This document shows positions 25,508 through 34,522 of a stretch of DNA of 53,359 nucleotides, piece by piece. The DNA comes from Roseibacillus sp. (GTDB lineage Bacteria; Verrucomicrobiota; Verrucomicrobiia; Verrucomicrobiales; Akkermansiaceae), in the NCBI GenBank assembly GCA_022448985.1, contig JAKVCR010000015.1, forward strand, positions 1 through 53,359, in the 5' to 3' direction. The notes under the pieces are model-generated. The model worked only from the letters and a program-made list of their open reading frames with translations, was not told the DNA's origin and did no database searches. A program made the translations under genes and the position numbers. Each line of letters starts with the position of its first letter. Position 1 is the stretch's first letter.

Positions 25508-26536
25508 GTGCCTCAGGTCGAAAGGGAATCCAGAGTCGCTGCTACGCCGGAGACTTGGAAGGATCATGTTCGGCGAGCTTTTCGCGCCATGGTTACGGCC
25601 CGGACTCTGGAGTCAAAGCTCGCCAGTCTTTACAAGGCTGGCAAAATCGTCGGGGGGGTCTACATCGGCCCCGGACAGGAAGCTATCAGCGCCTCGATCG
25701 GTTCGTGCCTCACCTGGAACCACGATATTTTCGCGCCCTTGATACGGGACCAGGGGGGGCGCACGGCCTTCGGGGAACCCATGCTGGATGCCACCCGCTC
25801 GTACCTTGGCTCTGTGAAAGGGCCGTCGCGAGGACGGGATGGCAATATCCACCGGGGGCACCCGAAAGAAGGCCTGCCCGCCATGATCAGTCATCTGGGC
25901 GCGATGGTTTCGGTTGTTGCCGGGATGTTGTTTGCCCGGAGAATACAGGGACGACTGGAAGGAGTGGTCGGCGCCGCCAGTGTTGGTGATGGAGCCAGCT
26001 CAACCGGATCCTTTCACGAGGCCATGAATCTGGCCGCTGTAGAGAAACTGCCCCTTGTAGTTATCCTAGCCAACAACCAGTTCGCTTACTCGACTCCAAC
26101 TGATCGCCAATTCGCATGCCAATCGCTGGTCGATCGCGCCGTCGGTTACGGAGTCGCGGGGCATGAAGTGGATGGCACAGATCTTCTTGCCTCACTGGAA
26201 GTGATTTCCAAGGCCGTTCACGATGCCCGTGAGGGCGGGGGACCACAGCTTGTGGTAGCCAACCTGCTCCGCCTCAGCGGGCACGGTGAACACGACGACG
26301 CATCCTATGTCCCTGAGGAGTTGAGGAACTCTCCCCTTGGCCGTGACTGCATGGCAGTCGCGGAGCAGCAACTGCTTGCTGAGGACTTCCTCACCGAAGC
26401 GGAGATTAAGGAGTGGAAGGCCGAAGCCGTTGAGGAAATACAGGCTGCCGTCGCTCTCGCTCAGCAGGAACCTGCCCCGGATCCTTACGCCGATGACTGG
26501 ATGGTTTATGCCTCCTCCGAACTCGCTCAGGAATAG
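25508..26536 (+). CDS. pdhA: 2-oxoacid dehydrogenase E1 component, alpha subunit (pyruvate dehydrogenase-like)
   Basis: The 342-residue subunit decarboxylates a 2-oxoacid with thiamine diphosphate. The ThDP/Mg motif is clear: GDGASSTGSFHEAMNLAAVE ... ANNQFAYSTP. The phosphorylation-loop region of the family is present as SGHGEHDDASYVPEE. It begins with GTG at 25508 and is followed after 2 bp by the beta subunit, with the E2 gene next. Pyruvate, branched-chain 2-oxoacids or acetoin are possible substrates. Pyruvate is the default reading, but sequence alone does not settle it. No E3 gene is in the operon. Confidence 0.88.
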   Translation: MPQVERESRVAATPETWKDHVRRAFRAMVTARTLESKLASLYKAGKIVGGVYIGPGQEAISASIGSCLTWNHDIFAPLIRDQGGRTAFGEPMLDATRSYLGSVKGPSRGRDGNIHRGHPKEGLPAMISHLGAMVSVVAGMLFARRIQGRLEGVVGAASVGDGASSTGSFHEAMNLAAVEKLPLVVILANNQFAYSTPTDRQFACQSLVDRAVGYGVAGHEVDGTDLLASLEVISKAVHDAREGGGPQLVVANLLRLSGHGEHDDASYVPEELRNSPLGRDCMAVAEQQLLAEDFLTEAEIKEWKAEAVEEIQAAVALAQQEPAPDPYADDWMVYASSELAQE

Positions 26537-26538
26537 CA

Positions 26539-27513
26539 ATGGGAGAAGTGACCTACATCGACGCCATTCGCGAAGCGCAGCACGACCTCCTCGCCGCCGA
26601 TGAGCGTGTCTTTATCTACGGTCAGGACGTAGGCCACTTCGGGGGAGCTTTTAAGGCCACCCAAGGCCTCAAGGATCTCTTCCCTGACCGCGTTATTGAT
26701 GCTCCTATCAGCGAAGATGCCATGATTGGGCTGGCCGTTGGTGCCTCCATTGAGGGAATGCGTCCCATAATCGAGATGCAGTTTGCTGATTTTTCCTCGG
26801 TGGGCTTCAACCAGATCGTGAACCAGGCCGGGACCCATTTTTACCGTACCGGCGTTCCTGCGCCCATCACGGTCCGCTTGCCCTCCGGGGGAACCCCCGG
26901 ATCCGGCCCCTTCCACAGTCAAATGATGGAGAGCATCTATGCCTATTACCCCGGGCTCGTCATCGTGACGCCGGCGACCGTGGCCGATGCCTACTCGTTG
27001 CTGGTCGATGCCGTGGCCCTTGATGACCCCGTCCTCTATTGTGAGCACAAGTTTCTCTACCGCTGGCTGAAGTCAGAGGAGATAAAGGACGACGAGGAGC
27101 GCCTGCCCATCGGGCAGGCCAGGATTGTGCGGGCCGGCAAGCATGCCACCGTCGTGGCCTACAGCGCCATGGTTCACGAAGCCCTTCGTGCCGCAGACCT
27201 TCTGGCAGAGCAGGGCTGGGAGATCGAAGTGGTGGATTTGCGAAGCGTGAAACCGCTCGACACCGACACCGTAATTGCCTCGGTTGCACGAACGGGGCGA
27301 CTCCTGGCAGTGGGTGAAGCATTCCCGTGGGGCGGAGTTACCGCGGAGGTCGTCTCCCGGGTAACAAACGATGCCTTCCATCTCCTCGACGCACCCCCTC
27401 AGCGTTTAAATTCCCGCGACACCCCGGTGCCCTATCATCCCAATCTCTGGGAGGCCCATCGGCCTACCTTGGAGTCCATTTCGGCCGCCATCCGTAATCT
27501 ACTCCAACTCTAA
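26539..27513 (+). CDS. pdhB: 2-oxoacid dehydrogenase E1 component, beta subunit
   Basis: The 324-residue protein pairs with the alpha subunit to form the E1 heterotetramer. Conserved blocks include GQDVGHFGGAFKAT, DAPISEDAMIGLAVGASIEG (with the ThDP-contacting Glu), EMQFADF, the H-S-Q active-site region PGSGPFHSQMMES, and the C-terminal VVDLRSVKPLDTDTV followed by EAFPWGGVTAEV. The starts of E1alpha, E1beta and E2 are spaced 2 and 18 bp apart, so they are one transcript. The TPP cofactor links this operon to the thiamine genes in the window (thiD, thiG). Confidence 0.93.
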   Translation: MGEVTYIDAIREAQHDLLAADERVFIYGQDVGHFGGAFKATQGLKDLFPDRVIDAPISEDAMIGLAVGASIEGMRPIIEMQFADFSSVGFNQIVNQAGTHFYRTGVPAPITVRLPSGGTPGSGPFHSQMMESIYAYYPGLVIVTPATVADAYSLLVDAVALDDPVLYCEHKFLYRWLKSEEIKDDEERLPIGQARIVRAGKHATVVAYSAMVHEALRAADLLAEQGWEIEVVDLRSVKPLDTDTVIASVARTGRLLAVGEAFPWGGVTAEVVSRVTNDAFHLLDAPPQRLNSRDTPVPYHPNLWEAHRPTLESISAAIRNLLQL

Positions 27514-27531
27514 AACCAACCGTTTGAGATC

Positions 27532-28761
27532 ATGCCAGAAGTTCCCATTCTGATGCCGCAACTTGGTGAATCGATAGCAGAAGCCACCATCATCCGCCTC
27601 AACGTCTCCGTGGGCGACGAAGTGGTGGCCGACCAGGAAGTCATTGAGGTCGAAACTAATAAGGCCACCATGGATGTGACTACTCTTTGCGGTGGGACCG
27701 TTCGGCAGCTCCTGGTTGAGGAAGGGGTAAGCTATCCAGTCGGAACTGTCCTCGGCCTGCTTGACGTCACCGAGGAGGAAGCAACCCGGACAGGGGTCGT
27801 CCAGTCGACAGGGCCGGATGAATCTGCCGAAACCATCTCTACCACTAGCAAGGAGGATCAGCGGGCCCACTTTGCTACTCCCGAGGGAGAAGCGCACGAA
27901 CCCCGGAAAGTGGAGCCCAGCATCCGCGGCCTCTCCGTTCCAGCCGGCATGAAAGGGGCCCACTACCTGTCTCCGCGCATGAAGGCGCGCATGGACGAAC
28001 TCGGACTGCGGGCTGCGGATATCTCCGCCATCGTAGGAAGCGGATCAGGTGGGCGGGTCACCGTGGAGGATCTCGAGCAGTTCCTGGAATACATTTCCGC
28101 CTGGCCGCACAGCCAGGCCTCTCCCATGCGCCTATCCGTTGCCGACTCCATGCGACGGAGTTGGAGTCGCCCCCTGGCCTCCGTCGGGCGTCCGGTGGCC
28201 CTGGATAACCTCCTCAGCTACCGACGCAGTCTCAACCCCAAGCCCCCCCTCACGATCTTCCTGCTGCGGGCCTTTGGTAAAGCCCTGGCGGAAGAACCAG
28301 CCTCCGCAGGCTACCTCATCGGAGAGCAGATCGTGCACCCCCGGGCCTTCGACATCGGAGTAGCGGTACAGGTTGAAGATGGGGTCCTCGTTCCTGTTCT
28401 GCGCAAGGTCGATACCCGCACTGTCGAAGAATTGATGGAGGAATACCTCGACCTCGTGCGAAAGGCTCGCGAACGCCGGGTGCCAGAAGAAAACACGGGC
28501 GGAGGCATCGCGACGGTCACCAATTTCGGAACCTTCGGTCTGATGTGGGGCACACCTATTCCTCTCCCGAGCGAAACCCTCATCCTGGGAATCGGGGCTG
28601 GAGTAAAGAAGCCCGTCTGGTCTGAGGAGGAAGGCAACTTTGTCCCGGTCACAGAAGCAGACCTTATCCTAACCTTCGACCACCGGGTGGTCGATGGGGG
28701 AGGCGCCGGCATGCTGCTCAATCGTCTCAACGAACTTCTTCAGGAACCCGAGACTCTCTGA
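27532..28761 (+). CDS. pdhC: Dihydrolipoamide acyltransferase (E2) of the 2-oxoacid dehydrogenase complex
   Basis: The 409-residue core enzyme has one N-terminal lipoyl domain (about residues 1-78; the lipoylated Lys lies in VETNKATMDV), a Pro/Ser/Thr/Glu-rich linker, a peripheral-subunit-binding domain (YLSPRMKARMDELGLRAADI and GSGSGGRVTVEDL, about 143-185), and the catalytic domain with the DHRVVDGGGAGM active-site motif (about 383-394). The presence of a single lipoyl domain is like branched-chain and many alphaproteobacterial E2s. It transfers the acyl group to CoA. The E3 gene must lie elsewhere. Confidence 0.93.
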   Translation: MPEVPILMPQLGESIAEATIIRLNVSVGDEVVADQEVIEVETNKATMDVTTLCGGTVRQLLVEEGVSYPVGTVLGLLDVTEEEATRTGVVQSTGPDESAETISTTSKEDQRAHFATPEGEAHEPRKVEPSIRGLSVPAGMKGAHYLSPRMKARMDELGLRAADISAIVGSGSGGRVTVEDLEQFLEYISAWPHSQASPMRLSVADSMRRSWSRPLASVGRPVALDNLLSYRRSLNPKPPLTIFLLRAFGKALAEEPASAGYLIGEQIVHPRAFDIGVAVQVEDGVLVPVLRKVDTRTVEELMEEYLDLVRKARERRVPEENTGGGIATVTNFGTFGLMWGTPIPLPSETLILGIGAGVKKPVWSEEEGNFVPVTEADLILTFDHRVVDGGGAGMLLNRLNELLQEPETL

Positions 28762-28776
28762 CGGAACCTCAAACCA

Positions 28777-29106
28777 ATGAGCAATGGATTGCCTGAGGCG
28801 AACCAGCGGATCCTTCAAACTCCGCATGGATCGGCGGTAGGAGCATCCTATCACTGGAAAGGGGGACAGTACTGCGCCATTCACACCAGCCGTGGCGTGG
28901 TCGGATGCGGGATCTACGACATTGCCTGCGCTGATGAATTCGGCATGGCATTTGCCCTAGCCAAGGGCACACCGGAAAATCCTCTCCGTGAACCGGAGGA
29001 CCTCTATGAGGCCACAATCGTCCGCGTCAGCGAGCCCGCCCGGGCCCTTAATATCACAGAGGGGATGACAGGCATGGAAGCCCTGGCTCGCATGCTGGCG
29101 GACTGA
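28777..29106 (+). CDS. DUF1805 (YunC-like) protein
   Basis: The 109-residue protein contains the DUF1805 signature GVVGCGIYDIACADEFGMAF, followed by AKGTP-x-PL and ending in the helix MTGMEALARML. Homologues of this family (for example Bacillus subtilis YunC and archaeal relatives) have known structures but no established function. It lies 15 bp after the E2 gene and so probably shares the dehydrogenase transcript. Its length is typical. Confidence 0.85.
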   Translation: MSNGLPEANQRILQTPHGSAVGASYHWKGGQYCAIHTSRGVVGCGIYDIACADEFGMAFALAKGTPENPLREPEDLYEATIVRVSEPARALNITEGMTGMEALARMLAD

Positions 29107-29167
29107 TCTCTTCAATCAACGTGGGGAATGACTTGCCTCCCCGCGCTCCTTTGCTTCCTATTGAAGC

Positions 29168-30553
29168 GTGAAAACCTCCTTTCATCTCAGCCCGATTCTA
29201 GCCCTTGTTGCGCTCCTAGCCGGAAGCCTCTGCCTTCGGGCAGAGCTTCGGGAGTTCACCGATGTCAAGGGCCGCAAGATCTCCGCTGAACTCCTCGGAC
29301 TCAACGGCGAATCCATGGTGAATCTCCGCATGGAAAGCGGCAAGATGGTCACCGTAGCCCTTGCACGACTGAGCGAAGCTGACCAGAGCTATATCCAACA
29401 ACACCCGGTCTCCAAACTGACGCCCATCACCCTGCCGGAGAAGGCCCTCGTGGCCGTGAAGGACTGGAATGCCAGACTGCAGCGCGATGAGTCCTACTTC
29501 ATTAACGTAACTGGTCAACGAGCGTTCAGGCGGGCGATTGGGAAGATTCACCACGACGGGTTTGCCTCCGGCCTCTGGCAATATGCCGTGATTGAAGGAC
29601 CCCATCTCGGACTTCTCGACGCAAAGGGAATGGCGATGTTCGGCGTATCCCGCGTAGGCCCCACCGAATTGCGAGCCGATTCGGATGCGCCCATCTTCCT
29701 GGCCCGCTACGGGACAGGCGAGGACGCCTACGTGCAGTATCTCCGCAAGGACGGCAAGCCATTCATTAATACCAGGTTCGCTGGAGGCCGCCCTTTCAAC
29801 AATGAACGGGCCTGGGTCAACCTTGAAGCCGCCGATCGACCGGGGGGGCAAGGGCAGGGTAATGGGACCTGGACCCTCATCGATTACCAGGGCAATCTCC
29901 TGCACGCCTTTGAGGACCTTGTAGTAAACGATTTTTCCCAGGGCCGCGCAGGAGTAGCCCTCGATATCCGCGCCTCGCAATGGGCCATTATTGACAAGGA
30001 TGCCGAGGTCATTGCCGAGGGCCCCTTTAGTCGGGTTGGCAAATTCATCAACGGATCCGCCGTGGTCGACGGGCGCCTCATGAACCGGGACGGGGAATGG
30101 CTCATGGAGAAGAAGGGGGAGTGGCAGATCGAACGGCGCTACGAGAATTCCCAGAGCGATGCGATCGTGGCCAGGCGCACCAAACGTATACCCGGAAAAC
30201 CCCGCTTCGGAATCCTCCGCCGCTCGACTGGTGAATTCATCGCTGATGTCCCGGACGACTACTACGTCGACCGGGGCTTTTTCAACGGCCTGGCTGTCGT
30301 GCGCAATCTAAAGACCCAGAACTTCGGCTATATCTCCCGGACCGGGGACTTGATCATTCCAACCAATTTCTCGCGTGCTGCTCCGTTCAATGGCGGCTAC
30401 GCCCACGTCTCCCTCGAGCAACTGTACGAACGCGCAGTCATCAATCTTGCCGGGGAGGTCATCTGGAAGGCCCGACTGCAGGAAATCGCGGTGCCCGAGG
30501 AAAAGGAGAAACCTAAGGACCCCCCAGCTGACAAGCCGGTCCCTGATGAGTAA
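29168..30553 (+). CDS. Secreted SHD1-like and WG-repeat protein
   Basis: The 461-residue product starts with GTG at 29168 and a signal peptide (KTSFHLSPILALVALLAGSL). Residues 26-80 (REFTDVKGRKISAELLGLNG ... VTVALARLSEADQSYI) match the SHD1-type domain frequent in Planctomycetes and Verrucomicrobia exported proteins. The rest is a WG-repeat fold: LWQYAVIEGPHLGLLDAKG, WALIDYQGN-like strands, QWAIIDKDAEV, FGYISRTGDLIIPTNFSRA and YAHVSLEQLYERAVINLAGE. WG proteins are beta-rich binding modules. The C-terminus is Lys/Pro/Glu-rich. Ligand and partner are unknown. Confidence 0.8.
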   Translation: MKTSFHLSPILALVALLAGSLCLRAELREFTDVKGRKISAELLGLNGESMVNLRMESGKMVTVALARLSEADQSYIQQHPVSKLTPITLPEKALVAVKDWNARLQRDESYFINVTGQRAFRRAIGKIHHDGFASGLWQYAVIEGPHLGLLDAKGMAMFGVSRVGPTELRADSDAPIFLARYGTGEDAYVQYLRKDGKPFINTRFAGGRPFNNERAWVNLEAADRPGGQGQGNGTWTLIDYQGNLLHAFEDLVVNDFSQGRAGVALDIRASQWAIIDKDAEVIAEGPFSRVGKFINGSAVVDGRLMNRDGEWLMEKKGEWQIERRYENSQSDAIVARRTKRIPGKPRFGILRRSTGEFIADVPDDYYVDRGFFNGLAVVRNLKTQNFGYISRTGDLIIPTNFSRAAPFNGGYAHVSLEQLYERAVINLAGEVIWKARLQEIAVPEEKEKPKDPPADKPVPDE

Positions 30554-30887
30554 TTGAGGCTACAAAGCCAAGAGAAGAGGGTCTTTGCTGACATTCTTGA
30601 ATCCGCATTACATATATTGTGTGAAGTTATAGGTCGTTTCAAGGGCTCTGTTTGAACGGTCTCTTTTTGCCACCTCAGGCCCTCCTTAAGAAACCACGTC
30701 CGAGTAGAGGCTTGGCGTGTGGTCGCCAAGGCATCCGCGTCATCCACTCGAGAACCCTGTGCATTGAGAGCGCCAGGCTCAAACTACGGGCTTTTTCCAT
30801 TTCCGGTTCGCATTTCTCACAGCCATGAGTGAATCTCCCAGCGCCATGCCCGGTTCGCAGGAACCATGGCGTGAAAAAAACTGCTCA
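30554..30887. other. Intergenic region before parA
   Basis: This 334-bp stretch has no convincing gene. A short hairpin TTCAA-GGGCTCTGT-TTGAA (around 30637-30655) followed by CGGTCTCTTTTT may be a weak terminator of the WG-repeat gene. An AT-rich stretch (ATTACATATATTG, about 30607-30619) is the best promoter candidate for parA. The ATG at 30825 would extend ParA by 21 residues that have no family match. Confidence 0.45.
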
Positions 30888-31685
30888 ATGAAGGTTGTTG
30901 CGATCGCAAATCAAAAAGGCGGCGTCGGAAAGACGACGACTGCCGTTAATCTCTCTTCGGCTCTGGCGCGGCGAGGGCAACGCATCCTTCTCGTGGATCT
31001 CGATCCCCAGGCCAACGCCACCAGCGGCCTAGGGGTCGATGCCGAGGCCGCTGAAAATGGCAGTATTTACAGTGTTTTACTTGGTGAGAGCACTCTCGAA
31101 TCAAAAATCCAGGAAACACCCCGCAAAAATCTCTCGATCATCCCCGCGGAAATGAACCTTGCCGGAGTCGAGATTGAACTCGCCCGCATGGACGATCACC
31201 TCCTCATTTTACAGGGAATCCTCCGTCAGGCCAAAAAACGCCGTAAATTCGACTTTTGCATCCTTGATACACCGCCCTCCCTCGGCGTGCTGATGACCTC
31301 TGCTCTTTCTGCCGCCGACGAAGTCCTGGTGCCTCTACAATGCGAATGGTTCGGCCTCGAGGGTCTCTCCAAGATCCTGCATGTCATAGAGCAAATTCGC
31401 GATTCCGGGGTTAATCGCCGGCTGAAAATCGAGGGAATCCTCATGACCATGTACGACGGGCGCACTAATCTATCAAGGAAGGTCGTCCAGGAGGTGAAAA
31501 ACTATTTCCCGGAGTGGCTGTATCGCAGCGTGATTCCCCGGACGATCCGCCTCGGGGAAGCCCCCAGTCATGGCCAGACGATCTTTGAATGGGATCCGCA
31601 CGGGACCGGTAGCGAATCCTACGATGCGGCTGCCAAGGAGTTCCTACGCCGGCATAAAGTCAGGCCCGCTCCGGTGGCTGCGTGA
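30888..31685 (+). CDS. parA: ParA-family ATPase (Soj-like)
   Basis: The 265-residue ATPase has the deviant Walker A motif QKGGVGKTTTAVNLSSALA (residues 9-27), the Walker A' Asp in LLVDLDPQANAT, and the Walker B FCILDTPPSLG. This is a chromosomal ParA/Soj type that forms ATP-dependent patches on the nucleoid and segregates origins with ParB. No ParB gene is adjacent. The next gene downstream is mreB, so chromosome partition and cell-shape genes are neighbours. The ATG at 30888 fits the family start MKVVAIANQKGGVGKT. Confidence 0.93.
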   Translation: MKVVAIANQKGGVGKTTTAVNLSSALARRGQRILLVDLDPQANATSGLGVDAEAAENGSIYSVLLGESTLESKIQETPRKNLSIIPAEMNLAGVEIELARMDDHLLILQGILRQAKKRRKFDFCILDTPPSLGVLMTSALSAADEVLVPLQCEWFGLEGLSKILHVIEQIRDSGVNRRLKIEGILMTMYDGRTNLSRKVVQEVKNYFPEWLYRSVIPRTIRLGEAPSHGQTIFEWDPHGTGSESYDAAAKEFLRRHKVRPAPVAA

Positions 31686-31801
31686 CTGTTCGGGCTTTCG
31701 CCCCCCCAGGCGCTTAGAGGGCAATGAGCTCCTCCTATTTTTACTCAGAATGAGTATTGCCCATTATGGGGGAGAGTTATGGGGTAGTTTTCGCCCGCTC
31801 A

Positions 31802-31845
31802 CCCTCCGTGAGGGGTTCAGTTCCCCTGCCCTTCCCCAAAAGGGC
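31802..31845 (+). promoter_or_regulatory. Cluster of three short hairpins in the mreB leader
   Basis: CCCTC-CGT-GAGGG (31802-31814), AGGGG-TTCAGTT-CCCCT (31811-31827) and GCCCTT-CCCCAA-AAGGGC (31828-31845) lie in sequence. The first two share bases and so exclude each other, as in attenuator-type leaders. No poly-T follows the last hairpin. They sit within the 331-bp spacer (31686-32016) between parA and mreB, which otherwise shows no gene. Confidence 0.35.
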
Positions 31846-32016
31846 AAAAGTCCTCCCCACCTATATCGGAAATTGGCCCTCCGGTGAGCAGTTTGCCCCT
31901 TCTGCGAAGCGCAAAATTTCTTTCGGTTCAAAACGCCATGGACTGAGGGAAGGCTTGCACCCCGGATTACGGCCGCTAAAAACATTTCAGGTTCCCAAAC
32001 TTTCTCGCCCCTCCGC

Positions 32017-33042
32017 ATGTTCGCGAAACTCTTCGGCATCCTCTCGCAAGACCTCGGTATCGATCTGGGGACTGCCAATACCCTGGTCAACATCAAGGAC
32101 CACGGGATCGTTCTACGGGAGCCCTCGGTTGTCGCCGTAAAGGCCGGCACCAATGAGGTGGTGGCGGTGGGAGATGATGCCAAGCGAATGCTGGGACGCA
32201 CGCCCGGTAACATTGTGGCAATTCGACCCTTGAAGGATGGGGTCATTGCCGACTTCGAGGTCACCGAAGCAATGCTACGTCACTTCATTCGCAAGGTGAA
32301 CCATAAGCGCCGTTCCCACCCTAGGGTAGTAGTGGCTATTCCGTCCGGCATAACGGCAGTGGAGCGTCGGGCGGTGAAGGAATCAGTCGAGCAGGCTGGA
32401 GCCCGGGAAGTGTTCCTCATTGAGGAACCCATGGCCGCCGCGATCGGGGTGGGGCTTCCAGTTCAGGAGGCTTCCGGCAATATGATCGTCGATATCGGGG
32501 GCGGCACAACTGAAGTTGCCATCATCTCCCTCTCCGGAATCGTCTACTCTCGTAGTGTGCGCACTGCCGGAGATGAGCTTGATGAATCGATCATCCATTA
32601 CATGAAGCGCGCTTACAACCTGATGGTCGGCGAACGCACCGCTGAAGACATCAAGATACACATTGGATCCGCAGCCGGCCTCGCGAAAGAGACGAGTATG
32701 GAAGTCAAAGGGCGGGACCTGGTCTCCGGGTTGCCGAAAACCATTACCGTGACCTCACAGGAAACGCGGGAGGCAATGGGTGACCCACTCGACACTATCG
32801 TGGACGCGGTGCGCACAACACTCGAACGCTGTCCCCCGGAACTGGCTGCAGACCTGGTCGATCGTGGACTGGTTCTTGCGGGGGGAGGCGCGCTGCTGCG
32901 TGGACTGGACAAGCTCCTGGTTGAGCAAACAGGATTGCCGGTCCATATTGCAGAGGATCCCCTGAGCGCAGTAGCAGAGGGCACCGGAAAAGTGCTCAAT
33001 GAGATTTCTTTCCTCCGAAAGCTCACCAGTTCAGAGCTTTGA
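32017..33042 (+). CDS. mreB: Rod-shape-determining actin homologue MreB
   Basis: The 341-residue cytoplasmic filament protein organises lateral wall synthesis. The phosphate-1 motif [29 protein letters not shown], the phosphate-2 motif [15 protein letters not shown], and the adenosine motif [15 protein letters not shown] all match MreB. The start [20 protein letters not shown] has the usual amphipathic N-terminus for membrane binding. It opens the mreB-mreC-mreD-mrdA-rng cluster, with a 42-bp gap to mreC. Confidence 0.98.
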   Translation: MFAKLFGILSQDLGIDLGTANTLVNIKDHGIVLREPSVVAVKAGTNEVVAVGDDAKRMLGRTPGNIVAIRPLKDGVIADFEVTEAMLRHFIRKVNHKRRSHPRVVVAIPSGITAVERRAVKESVEQAGAREVFLIEEPMAAAIGVGLPVQEASGNMIVDIGGGTTEVAIISLSGIVYSRSVRTAGDELDESIIHYMKRAYNLMVGERTAEDIKIHIGSAAGLAKETSMEVKGRDLVSGLPKTITVTSQETREAMGDPLDTIVDAVRTTLERCPPELAADLVDRGLVLAGGGALLRGLDKLLVEQTGLPVHIAEDPLSAVAEGTGKVLNEISFLRKLTSSEL

Positions 33043-33084
33043 GGATCGCATTAGAGCACGCCCAATGGCGGGCGCTTTCCTCTC

Positions 33085-33903
33085 ATGAAACCAATCAACT
33101 TCTTTGCACTCCTGCTCTTCCTGTGCGGGGTTATCTGGGTTCTGACCCTGAGCGAAGGGACCGTGCGGAGAATCCAACAAGCCTACTACAGAACAATTTC
33201 ACCCTTCCTCAAGGGCGGATCATCCATGGAGATGAAGGCCCAGGATTTCCTCGAAGAAATCGAGAATTCAAAGGACCTCGAGAATCAGCTCAGGGCAGTC
33301 CAGGAGGAATATATAAAGCTTCGTTCGATTGAAGGACGCCTACGAGAACTGGAATCGGAGAACAACGAACTGCGAAGGGCTCTCGAATTCAAGCAGAAGC
33401 AGCGCCTGAACGTTATTGCCGCACGTGTGATCAAGCGACAGCCATCCACCTGGTGGGAGACTGCCATCATAGACCGTGGCCAGTCCTCAGACATTGGGGC
33501 TGGAGTCCCTATTATCGCGCCAGGAGGGCTTGCCGGCAAGGTGGATGTCGCCTCGGAGGATACCTGTAGTATAATCCTCCTTACCGATGAACGTTGCCAG
33601 GTCTCCGTTCAGGTCGCTGGAACGCCGGAGGTGGGTATTCTTCATGGGGGGCGGGGTCGCTACGGAGAGGAACCTCAGCTTATTCTGCGACATCTCTCCC
33701 GGGAAGCAGCCATCCTTCCCGGCATGAAGGTGATCACCACCGGCAAGGGAGAACTCTTCCCCTCCAACCTGCTGGTAGGCACGGTGAAGGAATACTCCCC
33801 CGGTCCCGTCGAAGGGGTGGCTATCGTCCAGCCTTCGGTGAATTTCAATGAATTGGGCGTGATCTTCGTCATCGCGCACAAGAACGAGGAAGAGGAAGGC
33901 TAG
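33085..33903 (+). CDS. mreC: Rod-shape-determining protein MreC
   Basis: The 272-residue periplasmic protein has one N-terminal membrane segment (FFALLLFLCGVIWVLTL, about 5-21), a coiled coil (about 50-110: LENQLRAVQEEYIKLRSIEG, then ELESENNELRRAL), and the two beta barrels with VIKRQPSTWWETAIIDRG, GVPIIAPGGLAGKV and the late TTGKGELFPSNLLVG. MreC links the wall enzymes PBP2 and RodA to MreB filaments. It lies 42 bp after mreB and ends 2 bp before the GTG of mreD. Confidence 0.95.
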   Translation: MKPINFFALLLFLCGVIWVLTLSEGTVRRIQQAYYRTISPFLKGGSSMEMKAQDFLEEIENSKDLENQLRAVQEEYIKLRSIEGRLRELESENNELRRALEFKQKQRLNVIAARVIKRQPSTWWETAIIDRGQSSDIGAGVPIIAPGGLAGKVDVASEDTCSIILLTDERCQVSVQVAGTPEVGILHGGRGRYGEEPQLILRHLSREAAILPGMKVITTGKGELFPSNLLVGTVKEYSPGPVEGVAIVQPSVNFNELGVIFVIAHKNEEEEG

Positions 33904-33905
33904 CC

Positions 33906-34508
33906 GTGGGCTGGTATCATTTAAGCCTGGTTGTCCTGGTCCTCACGGCCTGTGTCCTTCAGCAATTCTCTCCCTCTTTCGAATCGCTCTATGAAGCCAG
34001 GGTTCTGGTGGTCCCTCTTGTCTTTCTTTGCGCCGCAGTCACCGTCAATACCGGTCCCATGCTGTTACTGGCCTTCATCGGGGGATTCCTCTGGGATGCC
34101 CAACATGTTATCACCCCTCCCCTTGAAGAGTTACGGGGCAACCCGGAAGTCTATATTGATCCAAATGAGGATGTAAAATTCGGCTACTCCATCATTCTTT
34201 ACGCTATGATGGGATTCTTCATGCAGGGCATCCAGCCACTCTTTCGCCAAGGTAAATGGCATATTTCGGCTCTCTTGTCCGGGGTCGCCATCTTCCTCTA
34301 TCTGTCTGCGGAGTACCTTTCCATCACCTTTGTGCGTGGAGACCTCGTGCTTACCCGCAGCCTCTTCCTGAAAATCAGTTTCACCTCCCTTCTCACGATG
34401 TTCCTCTGTCCCGTGGTATTCTGGGCTCTTTACGGACTGGCAGCCCTCTTTCATCATACGATCAGCTACGAAGGACTGAAAACTGCCCGCAAAGTCATTA
34501 CAGGATAG
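33906..34508 (+). CDS. mreD: Rod-shape-determining protein MreD
   Basis: The 200-residue integral membrane protein has about five to six hydrophobic segments (for example YHLSLVVLVLTACVLQQF, LVVPLVFLCAAVTVN, LLLAFIGGFLWDA, ALLSGVAIFLYLSAEYL and FLCPVVFWALYGLAALF). MreD proteins diverge strongly in sequence, so the call rests on size, topology and position between mreC and mrdA. The start is GTG at 33906, 2 bp after the mreC stop; the mrdA start follows 14 bp later. Confidence 0.8.
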   Translation: MGWYHLSLVVLVLTACVLQQFSPSFESLYEARVLVVPLVFLCAAVTVNTGPMLLLAFIGGFLWDAQHVITPPLEELRGNPEVYIDPNEDVKFGYSIILYAMMGFFMQGIQPLFRQGKWHISALLSGVAIFLYLSAEYLSITFVRGDLVLTRSLFLKISFTSLLTMFLCPVVFWALYGLAALFHHTISYEGLKTARKVITG

Positions 34509-34522
34509 CCTCTCAATCCCCC

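Noticed and set aside
29121..29144. GTGGGG/CCCCGC hairpin after the DUF1805 gene as a terminator
   Set aside because: The stem is six pairs including a G-T pair, the loop is 12 bases, and no run of T follows.
34256..34522. Upstream extension of the PBP2 frame inside mreD
   Set aside because: The extension has no PBP homology and overlaps mreD. The start at 34523 gives the normal short cytoplasmic tail and membrane anchor.
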